Part shown: in pieces, positions 9,610 to 16,094 of the stretch
Layout of the letters: every line of letters begins with the position of its first letter
How positions within the stretch are numbered: the stretch's first letter is position 1
Assembly (NCBI RefSeq): GCF_030758615.1
Contig: NZ_CP132381.1
Span: forward strand, 248,001 to 312,000
DNA from: Gilliamella apis
GTDB lineage: Bacteria > Pseudomonadota > Gammaproteobacteria > Enterobacterales > Orbaceae
Length of the DNA: 64,000 nucleotides
Reading direction: 5' to 3'
The notes under the pieces: generated by a model
Database searches by the model: none
What the model was told of the DNA's origin: nothing
What the model saw: the letters and a program-made list of their open reading frames with translations, nothing else
Translations under genes and position numbers: made by a program

Positions 9610-9628
9610 ATTAAAACATCGTTTTATT
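9610..9628. promoter_or_regulatory. KdgR box in ogl/isomerase divergent promoter
   Basis: TAAAAC-ATC-GTTTTA at 9612-9626 is a perfect 6-base palindrome with a 3-base centre. It matches the AAAAC...GTTTT core of enterobacterial KdgR operators. It lies between the CRP site and the plus-strand promoter at 9642, where a repressor could control both directions. Confidence 0.65.
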
Positions 9629-9641
9629 TTAGTTAAAAAAA

Positions 9642-9669
9642 TTGATATATTTTTTTGCGAGCTTATAAT
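9642..9669 (+). promoter_or_regulatory. Sigma-70 promoter for the DhuI-type isomerase
   Basis: TTGATA at 9642-9647 and TATAAT at 9664-9669 with a 16-base spacer, 77 bases before the isomerase ATG. The -10 is a perfect consensus. The KdgR box ends about 14 bases upstream of the -35. Confidence 0.65.
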
Positions 9670-9746
9670 TAAAGCGTAAGTACTAATAACAAATGACAAA
9701 ATTGTTAGATGGTTTGTTATTATTTCAATGAAAATAGAGGGAAATC

Positions 9747-10382
9747 ATGAAAATAGCACTAATGAACGAGTTTAGCCAAGCAGCTAAAAATCCAATTATT
9801 TTAAATGAATTAAAAAATGCAACTGAGAAATATGGACATACTGTTTTTAATGTTGGCATGGATGGCGACAATGATAAAAAATTAACTTATGTTCATTTAG
9901 GTATAATTAGCGCTATTTTATTAAACAGTAAAGCAGTTGATTTTGTTATCACCGGATGTGGCACAGGCCAAGGCGCATTAATGGCATTAAATGCATTTCC
10001 TGGTGTTAATTGTGGTTATTGTATCGAACCTACTGATGCTTATTTATTTGCACAAGTGAATAATGGTAATGCATTATCACTTGCTTTTGCTAAAGGCTTT
10101 GGTTGGGGTGCAGAACTTAATGCTCGTTATATTTTTGAAAAAGCATTTGATGGTGAAAAAGGTTTAGGTTATCCACCTGAACGCCGAGAATCTCAAAATG
10201 CTAATGCGGTAATTTTAAATGATATGAAAAATGCTGCAGGAAAAAGTTTAATCGAAGCATTGAAATCAATTGATCAATCATTACTTAAAGATGCAATCAA
10301 AGGCGAACGTTTCCAAAAATGTTTATTTGAAAACAGCCAAAATCCTGAAATAACAGCTTATATCAAAAGCCTATTAGCTTAA
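9747..10382 (+). CDS. dhuI: RpiB-fold 5-keto-4-deoxyuronate isomerase, DhuI type
   Basis: Predicted ketol-isomerase turning 5-keto-4-deoxyuronate into 2,5-diketo-3-deoxygluconate, the step done by KduI in E. coli. The 211-residue protein belongs to the RpiB/LacAB family: an N-terminal MKIALMNEFSQA, the loop GCGTGQGA at residues 70-77, and GYCIEPTDAYLFAQVNNGNALSLA before a family-specific C-terminal extension. Streptococcal DhuI, an RpiB homologue, is known to replace KduI. Placement opposite ogl and shared regulation support that role; a sugar-phosphate isomerase is the alternative. The ribosome binding site is AGAGGG. No kduI was seen in the window. Confidence 0.8.
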   Translation: MKIALMNEFSQAAKNPIILNELKNATEKYGHTVFNVGMDGDNDKKLTYVHLGIISAILLNSKAVDFVITGCGTGQGALMALNAFPGVNCGYCIEPTDAYLFAQVNNGNALSLAFAKGFGWGAELNARYIFEKAFDGEKGLGYPPERRESQNANAVILNDMKNAAGKSLIEALKSIDQSLLKDAIKGERFQKCLFENSQNPEITAYIKSLLA

Positions 10383-10420
10383 TTGATATTAATTAATTAG
10401 TTACTACATCCTATAATGTC

Positions 10421-10460
10421 AGTGTCATTTCAACTCAATTGATGAAATGACACTTTTTTA
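10421..10460 (+). terminator. Rho-independent terminator after the isomerase gene
   Basis: Perfect 11-base stem AGTGTCATTTC / GAAATGACACT with a 12-base loop, followed by six T. It lies 38 bases after the isomerase stop. Confidence 0.85.
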
Positions 10461-10596
10461 TTTCTACATTTCTTCATAACAATTAAATTAATATTTAAGC
10501 TAAGGTTAGCAATAAACTTAAATATCCTTATTAATAATAGCTTATTGAACAAGATTAAAAACTAACTGACGAATAGAAATAAGTAAAATTGAATTG

Positions 10597-10644
10597 ATAA
10601 TAAAAAGAATAAAAACGCTAAATCTGATTATTAGACTTAGCGTT
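10597..10644 (-). terminator. Rho-independent terminator of the broken secreted-protein gene
   Basis: AACGCTAA at 10614-10621 pairs with the complementary segment ending at 10644 (TTAGCGTT), with a mostly paired inner stem. The minus strand continues into a T-rich run. It lies just beyond the last codon of the gene remnant, which suggests that remnant was once a normal transcription unit. Confidence 0.6.
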
Positions 10645-10667
10645 CTTATAGATTGATAACTCTTTAA

Positions 10668-11020
10668 TTATTTAGCTTTATTCTTTTCAATTAAGATTTT
10701 TAACTCTTTTGGTAAAACTATATTACCATTTTGATCACGAGTTATTTTAAAATCAACATTGTCTTTCCATAATTCACTGCTGGTCACAGATTTAAAATCT
10801 TTACTTTTAATCTGTGGTCCAAATGAATCTTTTATTGCGGCTTGCCAACTAATACAAAGTATTAATAAATTAGCTTAATAATACCACGAAGAATTCGATC
10901 CATTGATTTCCAGTTATGTTCATATTGAAAGGTTGTTTGACTTGAACCAGCAAAAGAATAGATAGGAAAGGTGGATAGAAACATTAAAAGCGGTATTTTT
11001 TTTAATTTAAAATGACTCAT
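10668..11020 (-). pseudogene. Remnant of a secreted protein gene in the pectin module
   Basis: The 5' part is open from an ATG at 11020 (ribosome binding site TAGGAAAA) and encodes a clear Sec signal peptide, MSHFKLKKIPLLMFLSTFPI then YSFAG. It continues SSQTTFQYEHNWKSMDR before a stop at 10862. The 3' part is open in another frame to a TAA at 10668 and encodes a tail with KDSFGPQIKSKDFKSV and a C-terminus near NGNIVLPKELKILIEKNKAK, which looks like a genuine protein end. The frame change, the short total length and the flanking terminator suggest an internal deletion plus frameshift in a once longer gene. Its family was not recognised. Its position, divergent from the GPH transporter, suggests a former pectinase or porin, but that is a guess. 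Confidence 0.55.
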
Positions 11021-11205
11021 TATTGTTTTCCTATTTTTAATATATTTTTTGAAATACTGTTTTATATTTTTTATTATTTTTTTAATGTTTTCTGTTAATA
11101 AGATCACAATTTCAGAAAACAATTTCAGAAAAACAATAACTCTATGATATTTATCAATTTAATTTATAATAATATCAATATATTAACTTTTCAAATTAAA
11201 TAAAT

Positions 11206-11221
11206 TGTTACCAACGTCACA
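11206..11221. promoter_or_regulatory. CRP-like site upstream of the GPH transporter
   Basis: TGTTACCAACGTCACA, within AAT-T...A-TTT flanks, matches TGTGA-N6-TCACA with one mismatch. It lies about 98 bases before the transporter ATG, in the region shared with the divergent gene remnant. Confidence 0.5.
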
Positions 11222-11280
11222 TTTCTTAAAAAATTTTGAAATAAATTTGTATAAATTTAGTATTATTCTAATAATATTTT

Positions 11281-11296
11281 TAAAACGGTATTTCAT
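11281..11296. promoter_or_regulatory. KdgR-box-like site before the GPH transporter
   Basis: TAAAACGGTATTTCAT resembles the KdgR operator core (AAAAC-N3-RTTTC). It ends 22 bases before the transporter ATG, a position where bound repressor would block transcription. A weaker GAAAACAATTTC palindrome lies at about 11115-11126. Confidence 0.45.
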
Positions 11297-11318
11297 AATT
11301 ATTAAAGGAAATAAATTT

Positions 11319-12830
11319 ATGGCTGACAATCAAAAGAAAATAACCACACTAACTCGATTTTCGTATGGTAGTGGTAATTTGATAGGAAGTGGGGCGCTAG
11401 CAATTAGTGCTGCTTGGTTACTATATTTTTATACAACATTCTGTGGTCTTTCTGCATTTCAAGCAACATTAATTTTTTCAATCGCTACTTATTTAGATGT
11501 CATTCTAAATCCATTAATGGGATTTATTACTGATAATTTTAACCACACAAAACTTGGCCGTCGATTTGGCCGTCGCCGATTTTTCATTTTATTTGCTGTT
11601 CCATGTATGATTATTTACCCATTACTTTGGGTTGATGGCATGAATTTTTGGTACTACTTAACTACCTATATTTTATTTGAATTCATCTATACCATGATTA
11701 TGATTCCATATAATACTTTACCGGTAGAGATGACCAAAAACTTTGATCAAAGAACTTACTTAGCCGGTTCTAAAGCAATGTTTGGTAAAGTTGCTAATTT
11801 CTTAGCTGCAGCAATTCCAGGGGTATTTTTCTATCTATTTGATGGTAAAGACTCCCCATTACCGTTCTTACTAACAGGTATTACTTATGCAACTATTATG
11901 GCTATTGCATTAATCTTGCTTTACCTAAATAGTTGGGAAAAATCAATTGATGAAATTGAAGATGAAACAACTTCTGGTCTTTGGGAAAGCATTGTTAAAT
12001 TATTCTCAGATGTGTTTTCAACCTTCCGTTTAAAAACATTTAGAAACCATTTAGGTATGTATCTATTTGGTTTTGGTGCTGAATGGCTATTCGCGGCAAC
12101 ATTTACCTATTTTGTAGTATTTAACTTAGGCCAACCTAAAACTTTTGTTTCACAAATGAATAGTTTAAGTAGTATATGTCAGTTAATTTCAACGGCATTC
12201 TTTATGGCTTGGTGTGTAAAACGAGGATTCAAAAGACCATTTGTTATTGCAATACTAATCGTAATATCTTCAGTAATTGGTTATATCGGAGTCTATTATT
12301 TTAACATGCCTCATGTTACTTGGATTGTTATTGGTATTACAATTTGGTTTGGTTTAGGAACTGGTGGGGTTTATTACATTCCGTGGAGTGTATACACCTT
12401 CTTAGCAGATATCGATGAAGTATTAACCGGAAGACGTCGTGAAGGTATCTATGCAGGTGCAATGACTATGGCTGGAAAACTAATGCGAGCGACCATTGTA
12501 TTTATTCTAGGAATTGTATTGAAATACTCAGGTTTTGTCTCTGGTGTAAATACCGTTCAACCAGATAGTGCAGTGACTGCAATTAACTTAGTTCTTATCT
12601 TTGGCGTGTGTGGAATGGCATTATTGGGTATTTTCTTTACTTACCGAATGAAATTAGACAAATCTACTCATGCACTTATTATTCAAGAACTTGATAGATT
12701 AAAAACTGGTGGTAAAAAAGAAGATGCAACACCAGAAATAAGAAGCTTAGTTAAAGAACTAACTGGCTTTGATTATGATAACTGTTTTGGTAACAATAAT
12801 GTTGGTTTTAAACAACATCATCCAAAATAA
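11319..12830 (+). CDS. GPH-family oligogalacturonide/uronide transporter (TogT-like)
   Basis: Predicted inner-membrane cation symporter of the glycoside-pentoside-hexuronide family. The 503-residue product has about 12 membrane segments and the family loops DVILNPLMGFITDN and KLGRRFGRRRFFIL after helix 2, with MIPYNTLPVEMT in the middle. Dickeya TogT is a GPH transporter for oligogalacturonides, and the surrounding ogl, kdgF and isomerase genes support that substrate. A TogMNAB ABC system was not seen. The open frame extends upstream to 11205, but the ATG at 11319 with AAAGGA upstream is the natural start. Specificity within uronides is inferred. Confidence 0.82.
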   Translation: MADNQKKITTLTRFSYGSGNLIGSGALAISAAWLLYFYTTFCGLSAFQATLIFSIATYLDVILNPLMGFITDNFNHTKLGRRFGRRRFFILFAVPCMIIYPLLWVDGMNFWYYLTTYILFEFIYTMIMIPYNTLPVEMTKNFDQRTYLAGSKAMFGKVANFLAAAIPGVFFYLFDGKDSPLPFLLTGITYATIMAIALILLYLNSWEKSIDEIEDETTSGLWESIVKLFSDVFSTFRLKTFRNHLGMYLFGFGAEWLFAATFTYFVVFNLGQPKTFVSQMNSLSSICQLISTAFFMAWCVKRGFKRPFVIAILIVISSVIGYIGVYYFNMPHVTWIVIGITIWFGLGTGGVYYIPWSVYTFLADIDEVLTGRRREGIYAGAMTMAGKLMRATIVFILGIVLKYSGFVSGVNTVQPDSAVTAINLVLIFGVCGMALLGIFFTYRMKLDKSTHALIIQELDRLKTGGKKEDATPEIRSLVKELTGFDYDNCFGNNNVGFKQHHPK

Positions 12831-12849
12831 CGATTTATAATTAAATAAA

Positions 12850-12884
12850 AAATCATCTAATTGATAAGATTAGATGATTTTTTT
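12850..12884. terminator. Bidirectional terminator between transporter and HAD gene
   Basis: Perfect 12-base stem AAATCATCTAAT / ATTAGATGATTT with a 7-base loop. Six T follow on the plus strand and a T-rich run on the minus strand, so it serves both converging genes. Confidence 0.85.
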
Positions 12885-12894
12885 ATATCTAAAT

Positions 12895-13674
12895 TTAAAT
12901 TAAACCAAATTTTTGCAGCGCTTTAACAATACCATCATTATCATTATTATCGGTTATATACTCAGCTTTATCTTTCAAATCATCAACTGCATTAGCCATA
13001 GCAATTGGATGATCAACGGTTAAGAACATTTCTAAATCATTCATGCCATCACCAAATGCATAAGTAGGCACATTATCAAAACCTTTGGTTTTTAATAATT
13101 CATTAATGCCGTTACCTTTCGATCCACCATGGTTAAAGACATCAACACAATAATGAGTATTACGAATAAAAGTTAATTCAGGAAAAGCTTCTCGATAAGG
13201 CGATTCGCCTTGCTCACAAAGCAATAACAACATCTGAATCTGTTCTTTTAAATAAATTTGATCATCAACCGGAGGAATTTCTAGTTTTAAAGAACGATAA
13301 AACTGTTCGGTAGCTTGATTAATTTCACTGACTCTCATCTTATTATAATTATAAAAAGACAAAGGAATATTCATTTTTTCCCTTGAAAATTCATATAATC
13401 TAGTAATAACATTTTTATCAATATTATTGGTAAATACGACTTCTTTTTCATAAATAACAGCTTGGCCATTCATTGCTATAATCGAATTTATGCCCGTCTC
13501 TTTCATCAATTTAGCGGCTTCCATAGGGGTTCGGCCTGTTGCTAGCATAGGTATAATATTATTTTGCTTTAATCTTTCAATTGCAGCATAAGAACTTGGC
13601 AACACTTCTATATTACTATCAAATAAAGTACCATCTAAATCGAAAAAAACGATAGCATCAGGTTTTTTAGTCAT
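12895..13674 (-). CDS. Cof-type HAD-IIB sugar phosphatase
   Basis: Predicted Mg-dependent hydrolase of phosphorylated small molecules. The 259-residue protein has HAD motif I as FFDLDGTLFDS near residue 10, motif II as ATGRT near 45, a lysine before the C2 cap return, and motif III/IV as FGDGMNDLEMF near 218. The cap insertion between motifs II and III identifies class IIB. It starts two bases after the hda stop, so the two genes form an operon. The substrate cannot be told from sequence. Confidence 0.85.
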   Translation of the reverse strand: MTKKPDAIVFFDLDGTLFDSNIEVLPSSYAAIERLKQNNIIPMLATGRTPMEAAKLMKETGINSIIAMNGQAVIYEKEVVFTNNIDKNVITRLYEFSREKMNIPLSFYNYNKMRVSEINQATEQFYRSLKLEIPPVDDQIYLKEQIQMLLLLCEQGESPYREAFPELTFIRNTHYCVDVFNHGGSKGNGINELLKTKGFDNVPTYAFGDGMNDLEMFLTVDHPIAMANAVDDLKDKAEYITDNNDNDGIVKALQKFGLI

Positions 13675-13676
13675 TT

Positions 13677-14360
13677 TTACAAATCCAAAATATTTTTAAT
13701 AAAAGGAATAGTTAATTTGCGTTGTTGAGCTAATGTTGCAACCTCAAATTTTTCCATTAAAGAAAACAATGTTCGCATATCGCGATTAACACGTTTTAAC
13801 AAAAACAAACCAACTTCAGTTGATAACTCAAAGCCACTTAATTGCGCTCTAAGTTGCAGAGCTTTTAGTTTATCTTCATCACTTAATTCTTTTAGCTGAT
13901 AAACCTGTCCCCAAGTTAATCTTGAAGCTAAATCAGGCAAGATAAAAGGAATTTGTTTAGGCGGAGCATAAGCAGTAATTAAAAGTTTACTAACATTTTT
14001 TTCAGTTAAACGGTTAAATAAATCAAATATTGCCTCTTCCCAATCTCGATGACCAGCTATGGCATCAATGTCATCTAAACAAACCAAATCATAATTATCT
14101 AAACCTTGTAAAATTTCAGGAACCAATAACACATGTTGCTTTAATGGAATATAACTAGCTAATTTATTTTGGCTTGAAGCATGCAATAGATGCGTACGAC
14201 CAGCTGCGCTTGCTGACCATATATAAAAGACATTAAAACCTTCCCTATCAAGTAAGGTTTGCAAAGAATCAAACAATAGCTGATTATCACCCACATAGAA
14301 ACTATCAAATGTTTCGTTATTAGGTAATATAAAAGGTAAAGGCAACTGTGAAAGAGTAAT
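13677..14360 (-). CDS. hda: DnaA regulatory inactivator Hda (apparent AUU start)
   Basis: Hda is a DnaA-like AAA+ protein which, with the DNA-loaded beta clamp, drives hydrolysis of DnaA-ATP after initiation. Conserved segments are LPFILPNNETFDSFYVGDN, AAGRTHLLHA, LVCLDDIDAI, LASRLTWGQVYQL and the C-terminal QRKLTIPFIKNIL. The first conventional start, TTG at 14345, would cut off Gln5 of the clamp-binding peptide QLPLPF. Upstream there is no ATG, GTG or CTG before the in-frame stop at 14370-14372. An ATT at 14358-14360 lies six bases after GAGGT (14367-14371) and gives 227 residues beginning MTLSQLPLPF. I take it as the start. E. coli hda is also thought to use a non-AUG codon. oriC lies about 1.4 kb away. 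Confidence 0.88.
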   Translation of the reverse strand: MTLSQLPLPFILPNNETFDSFYVGDNQLLFDSLQTLLDREGFNVFYIWSASAAGRTHLLHASSQNKLASYIPLKQHVLLVPEILQGLDNYDLVCLDDIDAIAGHRDWEEAIFDLFNRLTEKNVSKLLITAYAPPKQIPFILPDLASRLTWGQVYQLKELSDEDKLKALQLRAQLSGFELSTEVGLFLLKRVNRDMRTLFSLMEKFEVATLAQQRKLTIPFIKNILDL

Positions 14361-14502
14361 AAAATGACCTCACAATAAAAATACAATCATACTAAGTATA
14401 AATTTGCTTTCACAAAAATCAATTACTTTTATAGAGAACAAAATAAGTTAGCAAAAGCAGCTATTAAAAATCGATATACAAAAACTAGTTAACCTACAAA
14501 AA

Positions 14503-14539
14503 AACAAATAATAACATAACTAAAATGCTATTTAGTTAT
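14503..14539 (-). terminator. Terminator of the unknown membrane-protein gene
   Basis: Nine-base stem ATAACTAAA / TTTAGTTAT with a 6-base loop at 14516-14539, followed on the minus strand by a T-rich run. It lies 24 bases past the stop of the gene at 14563. The rest of the 14361-14562 spacer shows nothing else. Confidence 0.6.
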
Positions 14540-14562
14540 AAACTTTAACTTATTATTATTCA

Positions 14563-15582
14563 TTAATAATAAAATAAATTATTTTCATTTTTTCCAAGAA
14601 AGAACCTTTTAGAAGGTTTCACACTATTATGCTGCTTTTTTTGTTTTAATTTAGCGACTTTTTTATTAGTAAAACGTCTTAAATCCATTCTAGCTATTTT
14701 CGGCAGATTTAAAGTTTTAAAAATTTTCTCGGCTATTTTTGCTTTTTTATTAACATTAGGTATAGATTCAATAATCATACCAATACTGCAAAAAATACTA
14801 CTACCAAAGAATATAGGTTTCATAAAAGAGATATATTCAGCTGTTAAATGAAGTAATTGATAGAGACTACCCCAAACTAAAATATAAAAAACATTAAAAA
14901 TAATCATAAAAAAAAGGATCAGAAATAATGTCGTTTTAGCTTGATGTATTAAATAAGCTATTCGTCCTTTACTGCAATTAGGACATATACTAATAATCCT
15001 TTCGTCAGGTTTAGTTAAAGCATAAAGTTCATAATGATCTTCTTGCCACTGCGCTATAACAGCAACTTTTTCACCCGCTTGAAAAGGGCAATCACCTATC
15101 CAACCTCGATAAATAACACCATCAATTTGAACATTAACAAAATTAGCCTTAATTAAAAAAGGATTAACTTTTTCTGCTAAGAAGCTTTTTTTAAATTTCT
15201 CAAAATCAAATTCAAGAGATGCAGCATTAATAGAAGGCTCTTTTGCTAATAAGCTTTTTTTAAATTCCTTAAAATCAAACTCAAGAGATGCTGTATCAAT
15301 AGAAGAATTAACTTCTTTTGCTAAGAAATCTTTTTTTAATTCCTCAAAATTATACTCAGGAGATAAATCATTAATATAAGTATTAATTATCCTATTTTTA
15401 AGTTCGCTTTTAGGTACGAATTCAAAATAATTATACTCTTCTTCTAAATCTATACGCTCAATTATTCCTTTAATGCAGACAAATTCAGTCTCCCAGCTCG
15501 GTAGAACAGGATAAGTTGGTTTATGGCGCCAAGAACGACTGACGATCTTATTTTGAATTTTGTAGAACTGTTTAATACTCAT
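14563..15582 (-). CDS. Unknown membrane protein with three internal repeats
   Basis: Not recognised. The 339-residue product has four parts. Residues 1-70 are soluble. Residues about 74-145 hold three imperfect copies of a 24-residue unit with the pattern S-x-E-[YF]-[ND]-F-[EK]-[EK]-[LF]-K-K-[DS]-[FL]-L-A. Residues 146-206 form a small domain (GWIGDCPFQAGEKVAVIAQW, then YALTKPDERIISICPNCSKG). Two membrane segments lie at about 216-238 and 252-271, followed by a strongly basic tail. The CPNC pair may bind metal. The repeat copies are similar at DNA level (15148-15363), so unit number may vary. There is no clear ribosome binding site, and the gene stands alone beside oriC with its own terminator. 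Confidence 0.75.
   Translation of the reverse strand: MSIKQFYKIQNKIVSRSWRHKPTYPVLPSWETEFVCIKGIIERIDLEEEYNYFEFVPKSELKNRIINTYINDLSPEYNFEELKKDFLAKEVNSSIDTASLEFDFKEFKKSLLAKEPSINAASLEFDFEKFKKSFLAEKVNPFLIKANFVNVQIDGVIYRGWIGDCPFQAGEKVAVIAQWQEDHYELYALTKPDERIISICPNCSKGRIAYLIHQAKTTLFLILFFMIIFNVFYILVWGSLYQLLHLTAEYISFMKPIFFGSSIFCSIGMIIESIPNVNKKAKIAEKIFKTLNLPKIARMDLRRFTNKKVAKLKQKKQHNSVKPSKRFFLGKNENNLFYY
15148..15363 (-). repeat. Three tandem ~72-base coding repeats
   Basis: Three successive units inside the unknown membrane-protein gene encode 24-residue copies, for example SLEFDFKEFKKSLLAKE and SLEFDFEKFKKSFLAEK. The two later units are more alike than the first, which points to recent duplication. Confidence 0.7.
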
Positions 15583-15714
15583 AACAACATATTTATCTAT
15601 ACAACTTCTGCTATTATAAATTGTTTTTAACTAAAATCCTCTAATTAACTTAAATTAGCTAGCTTAATTTATGAGCAATAAAAGATAAAAATTTAAGCAA
15701 ACAAATTTATTTTT

Positions 15715-15723
15715 TGTGGATAA
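15715..15723 (-). promoter_or_regulatory. DnaA box (TTATCCACA)
   Basis: Perfect high-affinity R-type box on the minus strand at the left edge of oriC. Confidence 0.85.
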
Positions 15724-15788
15724 CTCTGTGACAAACAACGATCATAAGCTGTTATGATCGCATTAATAACCTTAATTGAAGTCAATGT

Positions 15789-15797
15789 TGTGGATAA
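15789..15797 (-). promoter_or_regulatory. DnaA box (TTATCCACA)
   Basis: Second perfect R-type box, same orientation, 74 bases from the first. Confidence 0.85.
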
Positions 15798-15806
15798 ATA
15801 AGAGAG

Positions 15807-15815
15807 TTATAAACA
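15807..15815 (+). promoter_or_regulatory. DnaA box, weaker (TTATAAACA)
   Basis: Fits TTATNNACA on the opposite strand, 9 bases after the second strong box. Confidence 0.55.
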
Positions 15816-15894
15816 AGTTTAATTAAAAAAAGATCCGATCAATTAACAGAATTAACTGATCAATAAGATCATATAAAATAAAAATAAAAACCAG

Positions 15895-15903
15895 TTATCA
15901 ACA
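15895..15903 (+). promoter_or_regulatory. DnaA box (TTATCAACA)
   Basis: Fits TTATNNACA and lies next to the AT-rich, GATC-rich side of the origin, where a box adjoining the unwinding element is expected. Confidence 0.65.
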
Positions 15904-16094
15904 AAAAGGATCCAAGCTAATAATAGTAAAAATAAAAAGATCATATAAAAGATCTTATTTAATTTAGATCGCGATCAAAATAGATCATTTGACGTAATAA
16001 AAAAGATGCGTAAAATTCGTAACACTAAATAAAACCAAATCACCTGATCAAAAATAGTGATCATCTATCAGTAATATAAAAAACGAGGCTTTAT

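Larger units (their letters stand above)
15700..16070. other. oriC: Chromosomal replication origin oriC
   Basis: This 512-base gene-free interval directly before mnmG has the marks of a gammaproteobacterial oriC. Four DnaA boxes are present: TTATCCACA twice on the minus strand (15715, 15789), and TTATAAACA (15807) and TTATCAACA (15895) on the plus strand. Fourteen GATC Dam sites lie between 15740 and 16062. AT-rich 13-mer-like segments beginning with GATCTT sit at 15930-15963 on the mnmG side, where the unwinding element lies in E. coli. An inverted repeat CGATCATAA-GCTG-TTATGATCG occupies 15739-15760. The mnmG-rsmG neighbour pair is the classical oriC context. Exact borders are approximate. 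Confidence 0.88.

Noticed and set aside
11205..11318. 38-residue N-terminal extension of the GPH transporter
   Set aside because: It runs through the operator region and lacks a ribosome binding site. The ATG at 11319 has AAAGGA.
14159..14386. 75-residue open frame overlapping the start of hda
   Set aside because: Same strand, different frame, no recognisable features. hda conservation covers the region.
15148..15363. CRISPR-like tandem repeat
   Set aside because: The units are adjacent without spacers and lie in frame inside a coding region.
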